Positions 30,847 to 39,365 of a stretch of 46,885 nucleotides of DNA are shown here, piece by piece (the stretch's first letter is position 1; each line of letters opens with the position of its first letter). Both the position numbers and the translations under genes were made by a program. The notes beneath the pieces were generated by a model. That model worked only from the letters and a program-made list of their open reading frames with translations, was not told the origin of the DNA and made no database searches. The stretch is from Acidobacteriota bacterium (GTDB taxonomy: Bacteria; Acidobacteriota; Terriglobia; Bryobacterales; Bryobacteraceae): positions 1 through 46,885 of the forward strand of contig JAPKYZ010000023.1 of assembly GCA_026394055.1 (NCBI GenBank). The letters run 5' to 3'.

Positions 30847-33249
30847 CTACTCCGACCGCAGCGCGCGCAGCGGGTCAATGCGGGAGGCTCGCCACGCCGG
30901 GATCAGCGTGGCACCCAATACCGACGCCCCCAGCACGGCGAGCGCGGCTCCATAGAGTGCCAGGTTCATCGGCCGCACTTCAGCGATGACGGTCCGCAAG
31001 GCATTCGCGGCCACGGCGGCAATGGCGAGCCCGGGAATGAGCCCCCACACCAGAATCCGCACACCTTGCCGCAGCACCAGCATCAGCAGCGCGCGAGCAT
31101 CCGCGCCCAAGGCGGAGCGGATGCCGAACTCCTTTGTCCGTTGGGCCACCGCGAAGGCGACCACCGCATAGACCCCCAACGCCGCCAGCACCAGCGCCAA
31201 GCTGCCAAAACCCGTCAGCAGGATGGCCGTCAGGCGGAACGGGACGTAAGCCTCATTCACCCGGTCGTCCATCGATTTCACCTTCGACAGGGGTTGCGAT
31301 CGGTCCAACTCCGCGGCCATGGACCGGACCAGCGGGACTGCGTCGTAAGGATCGCCGGTGGTCCGCAGCGCCAGGATGGCTTCGCTGGATGGACTCTGCG
31401 CAAACGGTACATAGACCTGCTGCTCAGACCGCGGCTGATTGGTAAAGTTGCGCACGTCGGGCAGGACGCCCACAATCTCCACCACCCGGTCACGCAGGCG
31501 GCCCAGCCTGAGCTGATGGCCGATGGGGTCCTCGCCCGCGAAGGTTTCGCGCGCCAGGGTCTCACTGATCAGGGCCACCGGCGGCGAGTCCGCCGTATCG
31601 CGGTCCGTAAAGGTCCGTCCGCGTTGCAGGGGAATGTGCAGCGTGGCCGTGAAGCCGGGGCTGATGGCGTTGAAGCGCGCGATGGGCCGGCGGTTGGCGC
31701 CCACCACGGGGCGATCCAGCCGTTCGAAGCTCGACTGCCCGCTGTCTTCAAAGGGGATGAACTGGCTGATTGAGGCGTTGGAGCCCAAGCGTGCCGCCAG
31801 CGTCTCAAAGAACTCGCGGCGCTGCCGGGCATCGGTGTAGCGCCGCTCATCAAGCGACACCTGGAACGACAGTACGTTGCTGGGCTGAAATCCAGGGGGT
31901 GTCTGCCACATCGACCGGAAGCTGAGCACCATCACGCCCGCATCCACCACCAGGACCGTCGCCAGCAGCACCTGGGCCACGGCAAACGCTCCACGCAGCC
32001 GTTGGCCGCCGCGCGTCGTGGAACTGGCCGATCCAGACTCCTTCAGCACCAGCGCCAGGTTCGCCCGCGCCCCTTCCAGCGCCGGCAGCAGGCCAAAGAC
32101 CAGGCCACCCAGCAGCGCCAGCCCAAAGCTGAACGCCCAAGCCATCCAACTGAAGCTGATCACGCCATAGTTGGGCAGGTATCCCCGGTTCTCAAATGGG
32201 ATCATCCGCCACAGCCAATCCACCAGCCACAGCCCCAGCACGCTGCCCAGGACCGCCGCCAGGCCAAACAGAACCAGCGTTTCCAGCAGTGCCTGCCCCA
32301 CCAGCCGCCCACGGCTGGCCCCCAGCGACATCTGCACCGCGGCCTGCCGCTGCCGGCCCAACGCGCGCACCAGCAGCAGATTGCCGACATTGGTGCAAGC
32401 CACCAGCAGCAACCCCAGCGTGACCAAAAAGATCGCCAGGACGATCGAATCCCCGTTGTGCTTGCCTTGTTCCTGCTTCAGCGTGATCTGCTGGACACTC
32501 AGGCCCGCATTGGTGTTGGGGAAGCGGGCGACCAGCGCCTGCATCGCGGCGTCCAGCTCCTGCTGCGACTGGTGGAGCGCCGCGCCATCCTGCACCCGTC
32601 CGAGCACGTTGTAGAACCGGTCCTGCCGCCGCATCAACTGCAGGTCAGTGGGCGCCAGAGGTACCCAGAGATTGGCCCGTCCCGCGAGCGGAAAATGGAA
32701 CGTCTCGGGCAGGACGCCCACCAGCGTGTAGGTCTCCCCACTCAGCCGCAGCGTGGACCCCACCACATCTGCACGGCCACCCAACCGGCCTTGCCAAAAG
32801 CCATGGCTGACCACGGCCACGTGATCGGCTCCGGGCACTTCCTCCGCCGCGTTGAAGCCGCGCCCCAGTTCCATGCGCGTGCCCAAGGTAGGAAAGAAGT
32901 TGGCCGACACCCGCGTGCCTTCCACCCGCTCCGCCTGTTGGTCGCCTTCCAGTGTGAACGAATGCCATGTCCAAGCCGTCAGCGAAGAGAACGCCCGGGT
33001 GGAGGTGGTCCAGTCGCGGAGATCGCCTAGGGAGACGCCCATCTCTCGGCCGCTCTGCCGCTCGATCGTGTGAAGCACGACCAGCCGCTCCGGCGCGGGA
33101 TAGGCAAAAGGCCGGATGATCCAGGTGTCGATGCAGGAAAACATGGCCGCCGCGCCGCCGATCCCCACGGCCAGCATCAGGATCGCAACCGCCGAAAAGC
33201 CCGGGCGCTTCCGCAACGCCCGCAGTGAATAGCGAAGGTCGGTGAACAT
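30847..33249 (-). CDS. ADOP-type ABC permease (two MacB-PCD/FtsX repeats)
   Basis: An 800-residue inner-membrane protein. It opens with MFTDLRYSLRALRKRPGFSA, the start typical of the acidobacterial duplicated orphan permeases. The first half has a membrane span (about 18-40), a MacB periplasmic domain (about 50-260) and an FtsX domain of three spans (about 270-395, VACTNVGNLLLVRALGRQRQ). The second half repeats the plan, ending in spans from about 690 and IPAWRASRIDPLRALRSE. No ATPase gene accompanies it, which is usual for this family. Function is thought to be export or envelope-related. AAGGAG lies 6 bases before the ATG. Two palindromic sites lie 70-100 bases upstream. Confidence 0.88.
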   Translation of the reverse strand: MFTDLRYSLRALRKRPGFSAVAILMLAVGIGGAAAMFSCIDTWIIRPFAYPAPERLVVLHTIERQSGREMGVSLGDLRDWTTSTRAFSSLTAWTWHSFTLEGDQQAERVEGTRVSANFFPTLGTRMELGRGFNAAEEVPGADHVAVVSHGFWQGRLGGRADVVGSTLRLSGETYTLVGVLPETFHFPLAGRANLWVPLAPTDLQLMRRQDRFYNVLGRVQDGAALHQSQQELDAAMQALVARFPNTNAGLSVQQITLKQEQGKHNGDSIVLAIFLVTLGLLLVACTNVGNLLLVRALGRQRQAAVQMSLGASRGRLVGQALLETLVLFGLAAVLGSVLGLWLVDWLWRMIPFENRGYLPNYGVISFSWMAWAFSFGLALLGGLVFGLLPALEGARANLALVLKESGSASSTTRGGQRLRGAFAVAQVLLATVLVVDAGVMVLSFRSMWQTPPGFQPSNVLSFQVSLDERRYTDARQRREFFETLAARLGSNASISQFIPFEDSGQSSFERLDRPVVGANRRPIARFNAISPGFTATLHIPLQRGRTFTDRDTADSPPVALISETLARETFAGEDPIGHQLRLGRLRDRVVEIVGVLPDVRNFTNQPRSEQQVYVPFAQSPSSEAILALRTTGDPYDAVPLVRSMAAELDRSQPLSKVKSMDDRVNEAYVPFRLTAILLTGFGSLALVLAALGVYAVVAFAVAQRTKEFGIRSALGADARALLMLVLRQGVRILVWGLIPGLAIAAVAANALRTVIAEVRPMNLALYGAALAVLGASVLGATLIPAWRASRIDPLRALRSE

Positions 33250-33318
33250 GGGCTCTCCTTACACAGTTTTGGGGCCGTGGAAACGATTGATTCTACAAGA
33301 CGGCCCGCCTGCCCCAGC

Positions 33319-33352
33319 GTCCGTTTGCCGGACCAGGTGTCCATTTGCGGAC
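33319..33352. promoter_or_regulatory. two phased palindromic operator candidates
   Basis: GTCCGTTTGCCGGAC (33319-33333) and GTCCATTTGCGGAC (33339-33352) are two near-copies of a GTCC-N6/7-GGAC palindrome. Their starts are 20 bases apart, about two helical turns. They lie between the divergent ADOP permease and Uma2 genes and look like adjacent sites for a dimeric repressor or activator. Confidence 0.55.
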
Positions 33353-33422
33353 AGCTGGCCGGATCCGGGACCCGCGCTCGACACCAGGGCCCGCAGGGGC
33401 GATAATCGCCAAAGAGGTTCGC

Positions 33423-34016
33423 GTGGCCGCTCAACCAGTCCCCCATCTCGGCGTAACCCCCGATGAGTATCTGGCCATCGAACGCGCCGCTGAGACCAAA
33501 AGCGAATACTGGGACGGCGACATGTTCGCCATGAGCGGTGCGTCACGCAACCATGGCCTGCTCGCATTTTCGATTGCCGCCGGGCTTGGCAGTCAACTCG
33601 CCGGCCGCCCCTGCGAAGCCTTCATCGCCGACATGCGCGTCCGGATGCCGAAGCGGCGGGCGTACGTCTACCCCGATGTCGTGGTGGCGTGTGGCGAGCC
33701 GCAGTTTGAAGATGATCGGCTGGATACGCTGCTCAATCCAACGTTGGTGATCGAGATTCTGTCGCCTTCGACAGCCAACTTTGACCGCGGCCACAAGTTC
33801 CAGCACTACCGTACCATCGCGTCCTTGCAAGAGTACGTCCTGGTCCACCAGGATGCGGTCCGCGTCGAGCACTACCGGCGGCAGGCCGATGACAGTTGGG
33901 TGTTGCGCGAATTCAGCCAGTTGGGTGACACGCTTGATCTCGCGTCTATCAGCTGCCACCTACCGCTGGAGGCGATCTACGAAAAGCTAAAGGATCTGCT
34001 GCCGGACGCCCCATAG
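33423..34016 (+). CDS. Uma2-family PD-(D/E)XK-fold protein
   Basis: A 197-residue protein of the Uma2/DUF820 family, predicted endonuclease fold. The opening LGVTPDEYLAIE and ETKSEYWDGDMFAMSGAS are typical. The nuclease-like acidic motif is YVYPDVVVACG, followed by NPTLVIEILSPST and KFQHYRTIASLQEYVLV. The biological role of Uma2 proteins is unknown, although they are abundant in cyanobacteria and Acidobacteriota. Start GTG at 33423 is supported by AAAGAGG five bases upstream; an in-frame upstream start would overlap the operator-like sites. The stop codon falls within a hairpin (34008-34034). Confidence 0.85.
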   Translation: MAAQPVPHLGVTPDEYLAIERAAETKSEYWDGDMFAMSGASRNHGLLAFSIAAGLGSQLAGRPCEAFIADMRVRMPKRRAYVYPDVVVACGEPQFEDDRLDTLLNPTLVIEILSPSTANFDRGHKFQHYRTIASLQEYVLVHQDAVRVEHYRRQADDSWVLREFSQLGDTLDLASISCHLPLEAIYEKLKDLLPDAP

Positions 34017-34034
34017 CCCGTTGCTTCATGGGGC
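34008..34034 (+). terminator. hairpin over the Uma2 stop codon
   Basis: GCCCCAT (34008-34014) and ATGGGGC (34028-34034) are perfect complements around a 13-base loop that includes the stop codon. No T-tract follows. Possibly a terminator or a relic of the palindromic repeat family nearby. Confidence 0.4.
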
Positions 34035-34043
34035 AAACCGCAT

Positions 34044-34055
34044 GCTTACGCATGG
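34044..34055. repeat. half-copy of the palindromic repeat
   Basis: GCTTACGCATGG here is identical to part of the right arm of the repeat at 37843-37908 and is followed by CGGCTCTGA, close to its GGCTGA end. The left arm is missing, so this is probably a decayed copy. Confidence 0.45.
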
Positions 34056-34081
34056 CGGCTCTGAAACGGCACCGGGATCCC

Positions 34082-35038
34082 CTACCCCAAGCCCGGCAAA
34101 CCGCCCAGCGGCTTGGCCAGGCGCACCCCACGTTCGATCGCCTGCGACACGGCCAGTGCCGCCGCCACGCCCAGCGCATTCGCATCCACGGCGCGATCAC
34201 CGAGCGAGAGCGCGATCACCAGGTCGCCATCGTAGGCCGTGTGGACCGGGGAGATCGTGCGGACCATCCCGTGTTGCCCCAGTTGCGCCAGCTTGGTGGC
34301 CTCTACCTTGGACAACCGGGCATTGGTGGCCACGACGACCAGCGTCGTGTTCGACAGCGGCGGCGGAGCGCCATCACCCCGCAGCAGCGCCTCAGCCGTG
34401 CCGCTGAACTGGCTGGAGGCGGCGGATTCACGTGCCCCCGCAAGAATGCGCCCGGTCTTGGGGTCCAGCACATCGCCAAAGGCATTCACGGCAGCTAGGG
34501 CGGACACCGTCACGCCCGCCCAACGGCCGGTGAGGTTCACCGTAGCGGAGCCAATGCCAGACTTCATGGCGCGCTCCATACCGAACAGCTTGCCGACGGT
34601 GGCGCCCAGTCCCGCGCCGATGTTGCCTTCGACGACTGCCTCAGCCGTGGCCGCCGCCGCGGCCGCCAGTCCCATCTCGCGCGTGGGCCGGGAACCTTTC
34701 TTGCCGAATGCGAGATCGTACAGGATCGCCGAAGGCACCAGCGGCACGCGGCCGCCACGGGTCTGAACGCCGATGCCTTTTTGTTCGAGATACCGCCGCA
34801 CGCCCGACGCCGCTTCGAGCCCAAACGCGCTGCCGCCCGCCAGACACACGGCGTGGACGCGTTGGGTGGTGTGCAGGGGCGACAGCACATCCATCTCCTG
34901 TGTCCCGGTGGCGGACCCGCGAATATCCACGCCGCCCACCGCGCCGCCCTCGCACAAAATCACCGTGCAACCGGTCAGGCCATCAAAGTCGGATGCATGG
35001 CCCACCTTGATGCCGGCAATGTCGGTAAGACCTCTCAC
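34082..35038 (-). CDS. P1-family peptidase (DmpA/BapA-type aminopeptidase)
   Basis: A 318-residue Ntn-hydrolase-like peptidase. The start MRGLTDIAGIKVGHASDFDG and the block VCLAGGSAFGLEAASGVRRY are typical of S58 peptidases, which split themselves into two chains. The self-cleavage site is probably before T231 in SNTTLVVVATNA, where most relatives have Asn-Ser or Asn-Thr; Thr would be the new N-terminal nucleophile. It would release N-terminal residues from D- or beta-amino-acid-containing peptides. No signal peptide. It is divergent from the Mla operon with only 36 bases between starts. Confidence 0.87.
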   Translation of the reverse strand: MRGLTDIAGIKVGHASDFDGLTGCTVILCEGGAVGGVDIRGSATGTQEMDVLSPLHTTQRVHAVCLAGGSAFGLEAASGVRRYLEQKGIGVQTRGGRVPLVPSAILYDLAFGKKGSRPTREMGLAAAAAATAEAVVEGNIGAGLGATVGKLFGMERAMKSGIGSATVNLTGRWAGVTVSALAAVNAFGDVLDPKTGRILAGARESAASSQFSGTAEALLRGDGAPPPLSNTTLVVVATNARLSKVEATKLAQLGQHGMVRTISPVHTAYDGDLVIALSLGDRAVDANALGVAAALAVSQAIERGVRLAKPLGGLPGLG

Positions 35039-35074
35039 GTCCCGAATGGTAGCATCGAGTTTTCGGGGAAACCA

Positions 35075-35830
35075 TTGCTCGACCTACTGAAGCCATCCTT
35101 CCTTGAGTTTCAGGAGTTCTTTTACCTGGCCGGCCGGGCGCTAAAGAACATCTTTCGCAAGCCCCATTACTGGGACGACGTCCTGCTGCAAATGGACGTC
35201 ATCGGGGTGGGCAGCTTGCCGATTGTGTCCTTGATTGGCGCCTTTAGCGGCATCGTGATGGCGCTCCAGATGTCGCGCGCCGTCGCACAATATGGCGCCT
35301 CCAGCCAGACCGGAACGTTCGTCGCCATCGTCCTGGTGCGCGAGCTGGGCCCGGTGCTGACCGCACTGCTGGTGGCGGGGCGCAATGCCTCGGGCATCGC
35401 CAGCGAGATTGGCTCCATGAAGGTGACCGATCAGATTGACGCGATGCGCGCACTGGGGACCGACCCCAACCAGAAGCTGGTGACGCCGCGCATGCTGGCG
35501 CTGGCCTTTGTGCTGCCCTTGCTCACCATCATTGCGGACTTCGTGGGCCTCTGCGGTGGCTTCCTGATCGGCAAGTACCGGCTGAACATTTCGGCCGCCC
35601 AGTATTGGAACAGCGCCCAACAGGCGCTCGTGTGGAACGACGTGGCGCAGGGCTTGTTGAAGCCGTTTCTGTTCTCGTTTGTCATTTCTCTGGTGGGCTG
35701 CTTTTACGGCATCCGCACCACGGGCGGCACGCAAGGCGTGGGCCGTTCGACCACGGAGGCGGTGGTGGTCTCCTCAGTCTGGGTCTTTATCCTGGACGTC
35801 TTTGTCACCCAGATCTTCGTGAATATGTAG
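35075..35830 (+). CDS. mlaE: MlaE-type phospholipid ABC transporter permease
   Basis: A 251-residue inner-membrane permease of the MlaE/DUF140 family, part of the retrograde or anterograde lipid shuttle between inner and outer membranes. Family strings include IGVGSLPIVSLIGAFSGIVM, RELGPVLTALLVAGRN, ASEIGSMKVTDQIDAM, and a C-terminal region with TTEAVVVSSVWVFILD. Five to six spans. TTG at 35075 is the likely start, giving the normal family length with GGGGA just upstream; the open frame extends further back across the P1 peptidase start. mlaF follows 16 bases later. Confidence 0.88.
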   Translation: MLDLLKPSFLEFQEFFYLAGRALKNIFRKPHYWDDVLLQMDVIGVGSLPIVSLIGAFSGIVMALQMSRAVAQYGASSQTGTFVAIVLVRELGPVLTALLVAGRNASGIASEIGSMKVTDQIDAMRALGTDPNQKLVTPRMLALAFVLPLLTIIADFVGLCGGFLIGKYRLNISAAQYWNSAQQALVWNDVAQGLLKPFLFSFVISLVGCFYGIRTTGGTQGVGRSTTEAVVVSSVWVFILDVFVTQIFVNM

Positions 35831-35846
35831 CCCGGGCCACCGCGAC

Positions 35847-36671
35847 ATGCCGAACAACCCCGCCAGTTCCGCGCCGGTCGTCATTTTTGACAACGTGTCG
35901 CTGCGCTATGGCGAGACGGTGGCTCTCGATCAGGTCAGCTTTCAAGTGAACGCGGGCCAGACGTGGGTGTTTCTGGGCGAGGCCGGCAGTGGCAAAACGC
36001 AGATGTGCAAAGTGATGATGGGCCTGGTCCGGCCAGATTCCGGCCGCGTGGTGATCTTTGGGGACGAGATTTCTTCCAAAGGTGAGCGCGAGATGTTTGC
36101 CGTGCGGGCCAAGATCGGGATGCTGTTCCAGGAGAGCGCGCTGTTTGACTCGATGACCATCGAAGAAAACGTCGCCTACCCACTAGAGAACCAGCCCGTG
36201 CGGCATTGCGGCCCGGAGCAGATCCACGACCGCGTCGTGGAAGCTCTGCGGTTCGTCGAACTCGAAAAGACGCTCGACAAAGTGCCCAGCGAGCTCTCCG
36301 GCGGCATGCGGCGCCGCGTCGGCATTGCCCGCGCCACGGTGACGCAACCGCCGCTGGCCATCTATGATTCGCCCACCGCGGGGCTGGACCCGATCACCGC
36401 CAACAACATCATGGCCTTCATCGCCAAGCAGCGCGACCTGAAGGGCACCACCAGTATTATCGTCAGCCATCGCTATCAGGACGGCGTCCTGATGGCCAAC
36501 TATTATTACGATGAAGCGCAAGGGCGGCTCATCGCCGCCACCGGTGAGCGCCTGGCCAGCGTCCACACAACGTTCGTGGTGATGCAAGCGGGCCGCATCG
36601 TTTTTGTGGGACCGCAAACGGAGCTGGAAGCTTCCACCGATCCCTATGTGTCAAAATTTGGAAGGCGCTGA
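35847..36671 (+). CDS. mlaF: MlaF-type phospholipid ABC transporter ATPase with altered Walker B
   Basis: A 274-residue ATPase partner of MlaE. Walker A is GEAGSGKT (44-51), the signature LSGGM (150-154) is present, and Walker B reads LAIYDSPTAGLDP. The residue after the Walker B Asp, normally the catalytic Glu, is S175 here (codon TCG at 36369-36371). The H-loop His is in IIVSHRYQDG. The segment after it (NYYYDEAQGRLIAATGE) appears longer than usual. Loss of the Glu would be expected to slow or stop hydrolysis, unless another residue replaces it. The rest of the protein is well conserved, arguing against simple decay. Sits between mlaE and mlaD. Confidence 0.88.
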   Translation: MPNNPASSAPVVIFDNVSLRYGETVALDQVSFQVNAGQTWVFLGEAGSGKTQMCKVMMGLVRPDSGRVVIFGDEISSKGEREMFAVRAKIGMLFQESALFDSMTIEENVAYPLENQPVRHCGPEQIHDRVVEALRFVELEKTLDKVPSELSGGMRRRVGIARATVTQPPLAIYDSPTAGLDPITANNIMAFIAKQRDLKGTTSIIVSHRYQDGVLMANYYYDEAQGRLIAATGERLASVHTTFVVMQAGRIVFVGPQTELEASTDPYVSKFGRR

Positions 36672-36724
36672 CCGTTTGATTTCCAGGACGTCAGCCACCG
36701 CGCGAGGAGACGCTACCAAAGCCA

Positions 36725-37798
36725 GTGCCATCCCCGAATAAGATCAAGTGGGCTCAGATCCGCGTCGGCGTCATGATGGCGGCCGCGCTGGTGATCGTGG
36801 CGGTGCTGGTCTTTTACATGACCAGCAACCGGAGCCTTTTCTCCACCGATCGCGTCATCGTCAGCTACATGGATTCGGCACCGGGTGTGGCCAAGGGCGC
36901 TCCCGTGCGGCTGAACGGCCTGGCGGTGGGCAACGTCCGCAACATCGACTTCGCGCCCGACCCCAAGCCCGGCCGCGCGATCCGCATCGAGATGAATATC
37001 TTTGAGCGGTACAGCCAGATGATCCCATCCGATTCGAAGATCTCGGTCGGTTCAGAAAATCTGCTGGGCTCCCGGCTGATCGACATTGCTCGTGGAAGTA
37101 GCCCCACCCCCGTGCCCGCTGGCGGAGAGCTGAAGAGCGACTCGACCACGGAACTCGAAGATCTGTTCAAGCAAGGCACGACAACGCTGGCCGCCGCCGA
37201 ACTGATCCTGAAGCGCCTGGAGGCGATCGTCGGCCAGATTGAACTGGGCAAGGGATCGATCGGCCGCCTGCTGAAGGATGAAGACCTCTACAACCGCGTC
37301 AATTCGATCGCCGGTGAAGCCGACCGCATGGTGAAGGCGATCAACAGTGGCAAGGGCACCATGGGCCGCCTGCTCTACGACGAAGATCTCTACACCGACA
37401 TCCGCAAGACGCTGGCTCGGGTGGACTCCATTGCCGAAGGCATGCAGACCGGCCAGGGCACCGCGGGCAAGCTGCTGAAGGACCCGGCCCTCTACGACGA
37501 GGCCCGCAAGACGATCTCCGAGATGCGTGTTCTGGTGGCGGACCTGAATGCCGGCAAAGGCACCGCGGGCAAGCTGCTGAAGGACGAAGCCCTGCATCAG
37601 CGGCTGAATGCATCGCTCGAAAAGCTGAACACGATGGTGGACAACTTGAATGCGGGCAAGGGCACGCTGGGTCAGTTGCTGGTGAACCAGCAGCTCTATG
37701 AGAACCTGAACGGCACCACCGCCGAGATGAAGGGCTTGATGAAGGACTTCCGGGCCAACCCCAAGAAGTTCCTGCGGATCAAACTCGGGTTGTTCTAG
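36725..37798 (+). CDS. mlaD: MlaD-type MCE-domain lipid-binding protein with five C-terminal repeats
   Basis: A 357-residue inner-membrane-anchored MCE protein that forms hexameric lipid channels. One membrane span lies at about residues 13-32. The MCE domain covers about 42-120 (SAPGVAKGAPVRLNGLAVGN). The C-terminal half has five repeats, each with GKGTxGxLL-type cores starting at residues 175, 209, 243, 277 and 311, exactly 34 residues apart. They are predicted helical with a DxxLY element, perhaps a periplasm-spanning needle. Start is GTG at 36725; GAGGAG lies about 17 bases upstream, rather far, so a start at a slightly later codon cannot be excluded. It is the last gene of the operon. 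Confidence 0.88.
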   Translation: MPSPNKIKWAQIRVGVMMAAALVIVAVLVFYMTSNRSLFSTDRVIVSYMDSAPGVAKGAPVRLNGLAVGNVRNIDFAPDPKPGRAIRIEMNIFERYSQMIPSDSKISVGSENLLGSRLIDIARGSSPTPVPAGGELKSDSTTELEDLFKQGTTTLAAAELILKRLEAIVGQIELGKGSIGRLLKDEDLYNRVNSIAGEADRMVKAINSGKGTMGRLLYDEDLYTDIRKTLARVDSIAEGMQTGQGTAGKLLKDPALYDEARKTISEMRVLVADLNAGKGTAGKLLKDEALHQRLNASLEKLNTMVDNLNAGKGTLGQLLVNQQLYENLNGTTAEMKGLMKDFRANPKKFLRIKLGLF

Positions 37799-37842
37799 CT
37801 TTGAGCAAGTCTCTTCGCGTCGTGACCAATGCTGGTTCGTCT

Positions 37843-37908
37843 AGCCCCATGCGTCAGCTTGGGGTTTGCTCGCGCCCCGGACAGAGCCCCAAGCTTACGC
37901 ATGGGGCT
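37843..37908. repeat. imperfect inverted repeat (REP-like), copy 2
   Basis: AGCCCCATGCGTCAGCTTGG (from 37843) pairs with the reverse-complementary right arm ending at 37908; one internal mismatch in 22 bp, loop about 22 bases. The arms match copy 1 (14128-14201) apart from one or two changes. It follows the mlaD stop and may terminate the Mla transcript. Confidence 0.75.
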
Positions 37909-37931
37909 GATGCGGGTCCGGAGAATTAGCT

Positions 37932-38717
37932 TTGCGGCGACTGGTGGTCAACGCCGATGATTTTGGCTTCACACGGGATACCAATGAAGGCATCATCGCC
38001 GCCCATCGCGACGGGATCCTCACCGCCACCACGCTGATGGCCAACGGGGCCGCATTTGATCATGCGGTGGAACTGGCGCGGTCGAACCCGACTCTCGATG
38101 TCGGGTGCCACCTGGTGCTGGTGGGCGGGCCTGGCCAGCCGGCCTCAGTTCCGGATCTGCTGGTAGCTTTGACGCGAGGCCAGATGGACCCTTACCGCGT
38201 GCTGCGCGGGCAGATCGAAAAGATCGTCGCCGCCGGGATTCATCCGCGGCACCTTGATACGCACAAGCATACGCATCTGTGGCCGCCGGTCTTGAAAGCC
38301 GTGGCCCGGCTGAGCCAGGAGTTTGCCATCCCCTGGGTCCGGCGCCCCTTTGATTTCCCCCTCAGCATCCGGCCGGTACCCTGGACGCGCCGCGTGATGA
38401 GCAGCACGCTGGGCGGTCTGCGTCCACTGTTCCACCGGGTCCTCACACAGCACAGCTGCCGCACCACCGACCACTTTGCCGGCTTTGAGATCACGGGCGC
38501 CTTTGTGGCCGATGACCTGGTGAAGCTGATCGCCGCACTGCCGGAAGGGTCCACTGAGTTTATGTGCCACCCCGGCTATCTGCGCGATGAACTGCGCCAG
38601 GCAAAGACGCGCCTTAAAGAGAGCCGGGAGCAGGAGCTGCGGGCGCTAGTCGACCCGAGCGTCCGGCAAGCCCTCGCCCGGGAGGGTGTGCAACTGGTTG
38701 GGTACCGCCACCTGTAG
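37932..38717 (+). CDS. ChbG/YdjC-family carbohydrate deacetylase
   Basis: A 261-residue metal-dependent deacetylase of the YdjC family. Metal ligands are D9/D10 in NADDFG, H60 in GCHLVL and a His in DTHKHTH (H111-H115), and MCHPGY lies near the end. Family members deacetylate N-acetyl sugars such as chitobiose; a subgroup (HpnK) is associated with hopanoid synthesis, but no hpn genes are seen here. Start is TTG at 37932, with GGAG nine bases before it. The last 72 bases overlap the convergent histidine-kinase gene. Confidence 0.85.
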   Translation: MRRLVVNADDFGFTRDTNEGIIAAHRDGILTATTLMANGAAFDHAVELARSNPTLDVGCHLVLVGGPGQPASVPDLLVALTRGQMDPYRVLRGQIEKIVAAGIHPRHLDTHKHTHLWPPVLKAVARLSQEFAIPWVRRPFDFPLSIRPVPWTRRVMSSTLGGLRPLFHRVLTQHSCRTTDHFAGFEITGAFVADDLVKLIAALPEGSTEFMCHPGYLRDELRQAKTRLKESREQELRALVDPSVRQALAREGVQLVGYRHL

Positions 38718-39365
38718 ATCCGGCGCCCGCAGCACAAACTCCGCACCAGGTCCGGGAATGCGATTGCCCGCCTGCACCATGCCGCCATGCTGGCGCACAA
38801 TCGATTCGACGATCGACAAGCCCAAGCCGGAATGCGCTTGCCGGGTCGAAAATCCGGGCACAAACAACTGGTCGAGAATCTCCGGCGGAATGCCCGGGCC
38901 ATTGTCACGGACCACAATCTCAATGCCCCCCGGAGACCGCGACGCGATCACTTCCACCTCGCCGCCCTGGGGCATGGCGTAGGCCGCGTTGAGGAAGAGA
39001 TTCACCAGCACCCGCTCCCAGGCGCCCGGCCGCCCGGCGAGGCGGATGCCGGGCTCAATGTGGCAATGGAACTGGAGCTCAGCGTGTTGGCCGGTCAGCT
39101 GGAAGTCTTGGATCGACTGGATGGCGTTGTCGAGAATCAGCTCAAAATCAAACGACTGCGCCGATTCCCGGAAGCTCTCCGTGATGCGGCGGCCCTGCTC
39201 CGCGGCACGTTCGATCGTCGCCGCCAGTGCGGCCCAGCGTTCATCGCCTGCCAGCAGATCGGCGGCTTCACCCAGAGTCTCAAAGACATTCCGTAGATCA
39301 TGGACCAAGCCCGCCAGCGTCAGGTCTGACGGGTGATTGGCCGCGTGCTCGGCCGGGGCGTTCAT
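38646..39365 (-). CDS. small soluble histidine kinase lacking a sensor domain
   Basis: A 239-residue protein comprising only a dimerisation/phospho-acceptor helix and an ATPase domain. The H box is LVHDLRNVFETL with H22. The N box is NLFLNAAYAM, the G1 box DNGPGIPPE, and the G2 box HSGLGLSI. No membrane span or sensor is present and no receiver gene is adjacent. Its ATG overlaps the aroA stop codon (ATGA), so it is translationally coupled to aroA. The 3' end overlaps the convergent deacetylase gene by 72 bases. Likely takes input from a partner protein. Confidence 0.85.
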   Translation of the reverse strand: MNAPAEHAANHPSDLTLAGLVHDLRNVFETLGEAADLLAGDERWAALAATIERAAEQGRRITESFRESAQSFDFELILDNAIQSIQDFQLTGQHAELQFHCHIEPGIRLAGRPGAWERVLVNLFLNAAYAMPQGGEVEVIASRSPGGIEIVVRDNGPGIPPEILDQLFVPGFSTRQAHSGLGLSIVESIVRQHGGMVQAGNRIPGPGAEFVLRAPDLQVAVPNQLHTLPGEGLPDARVD

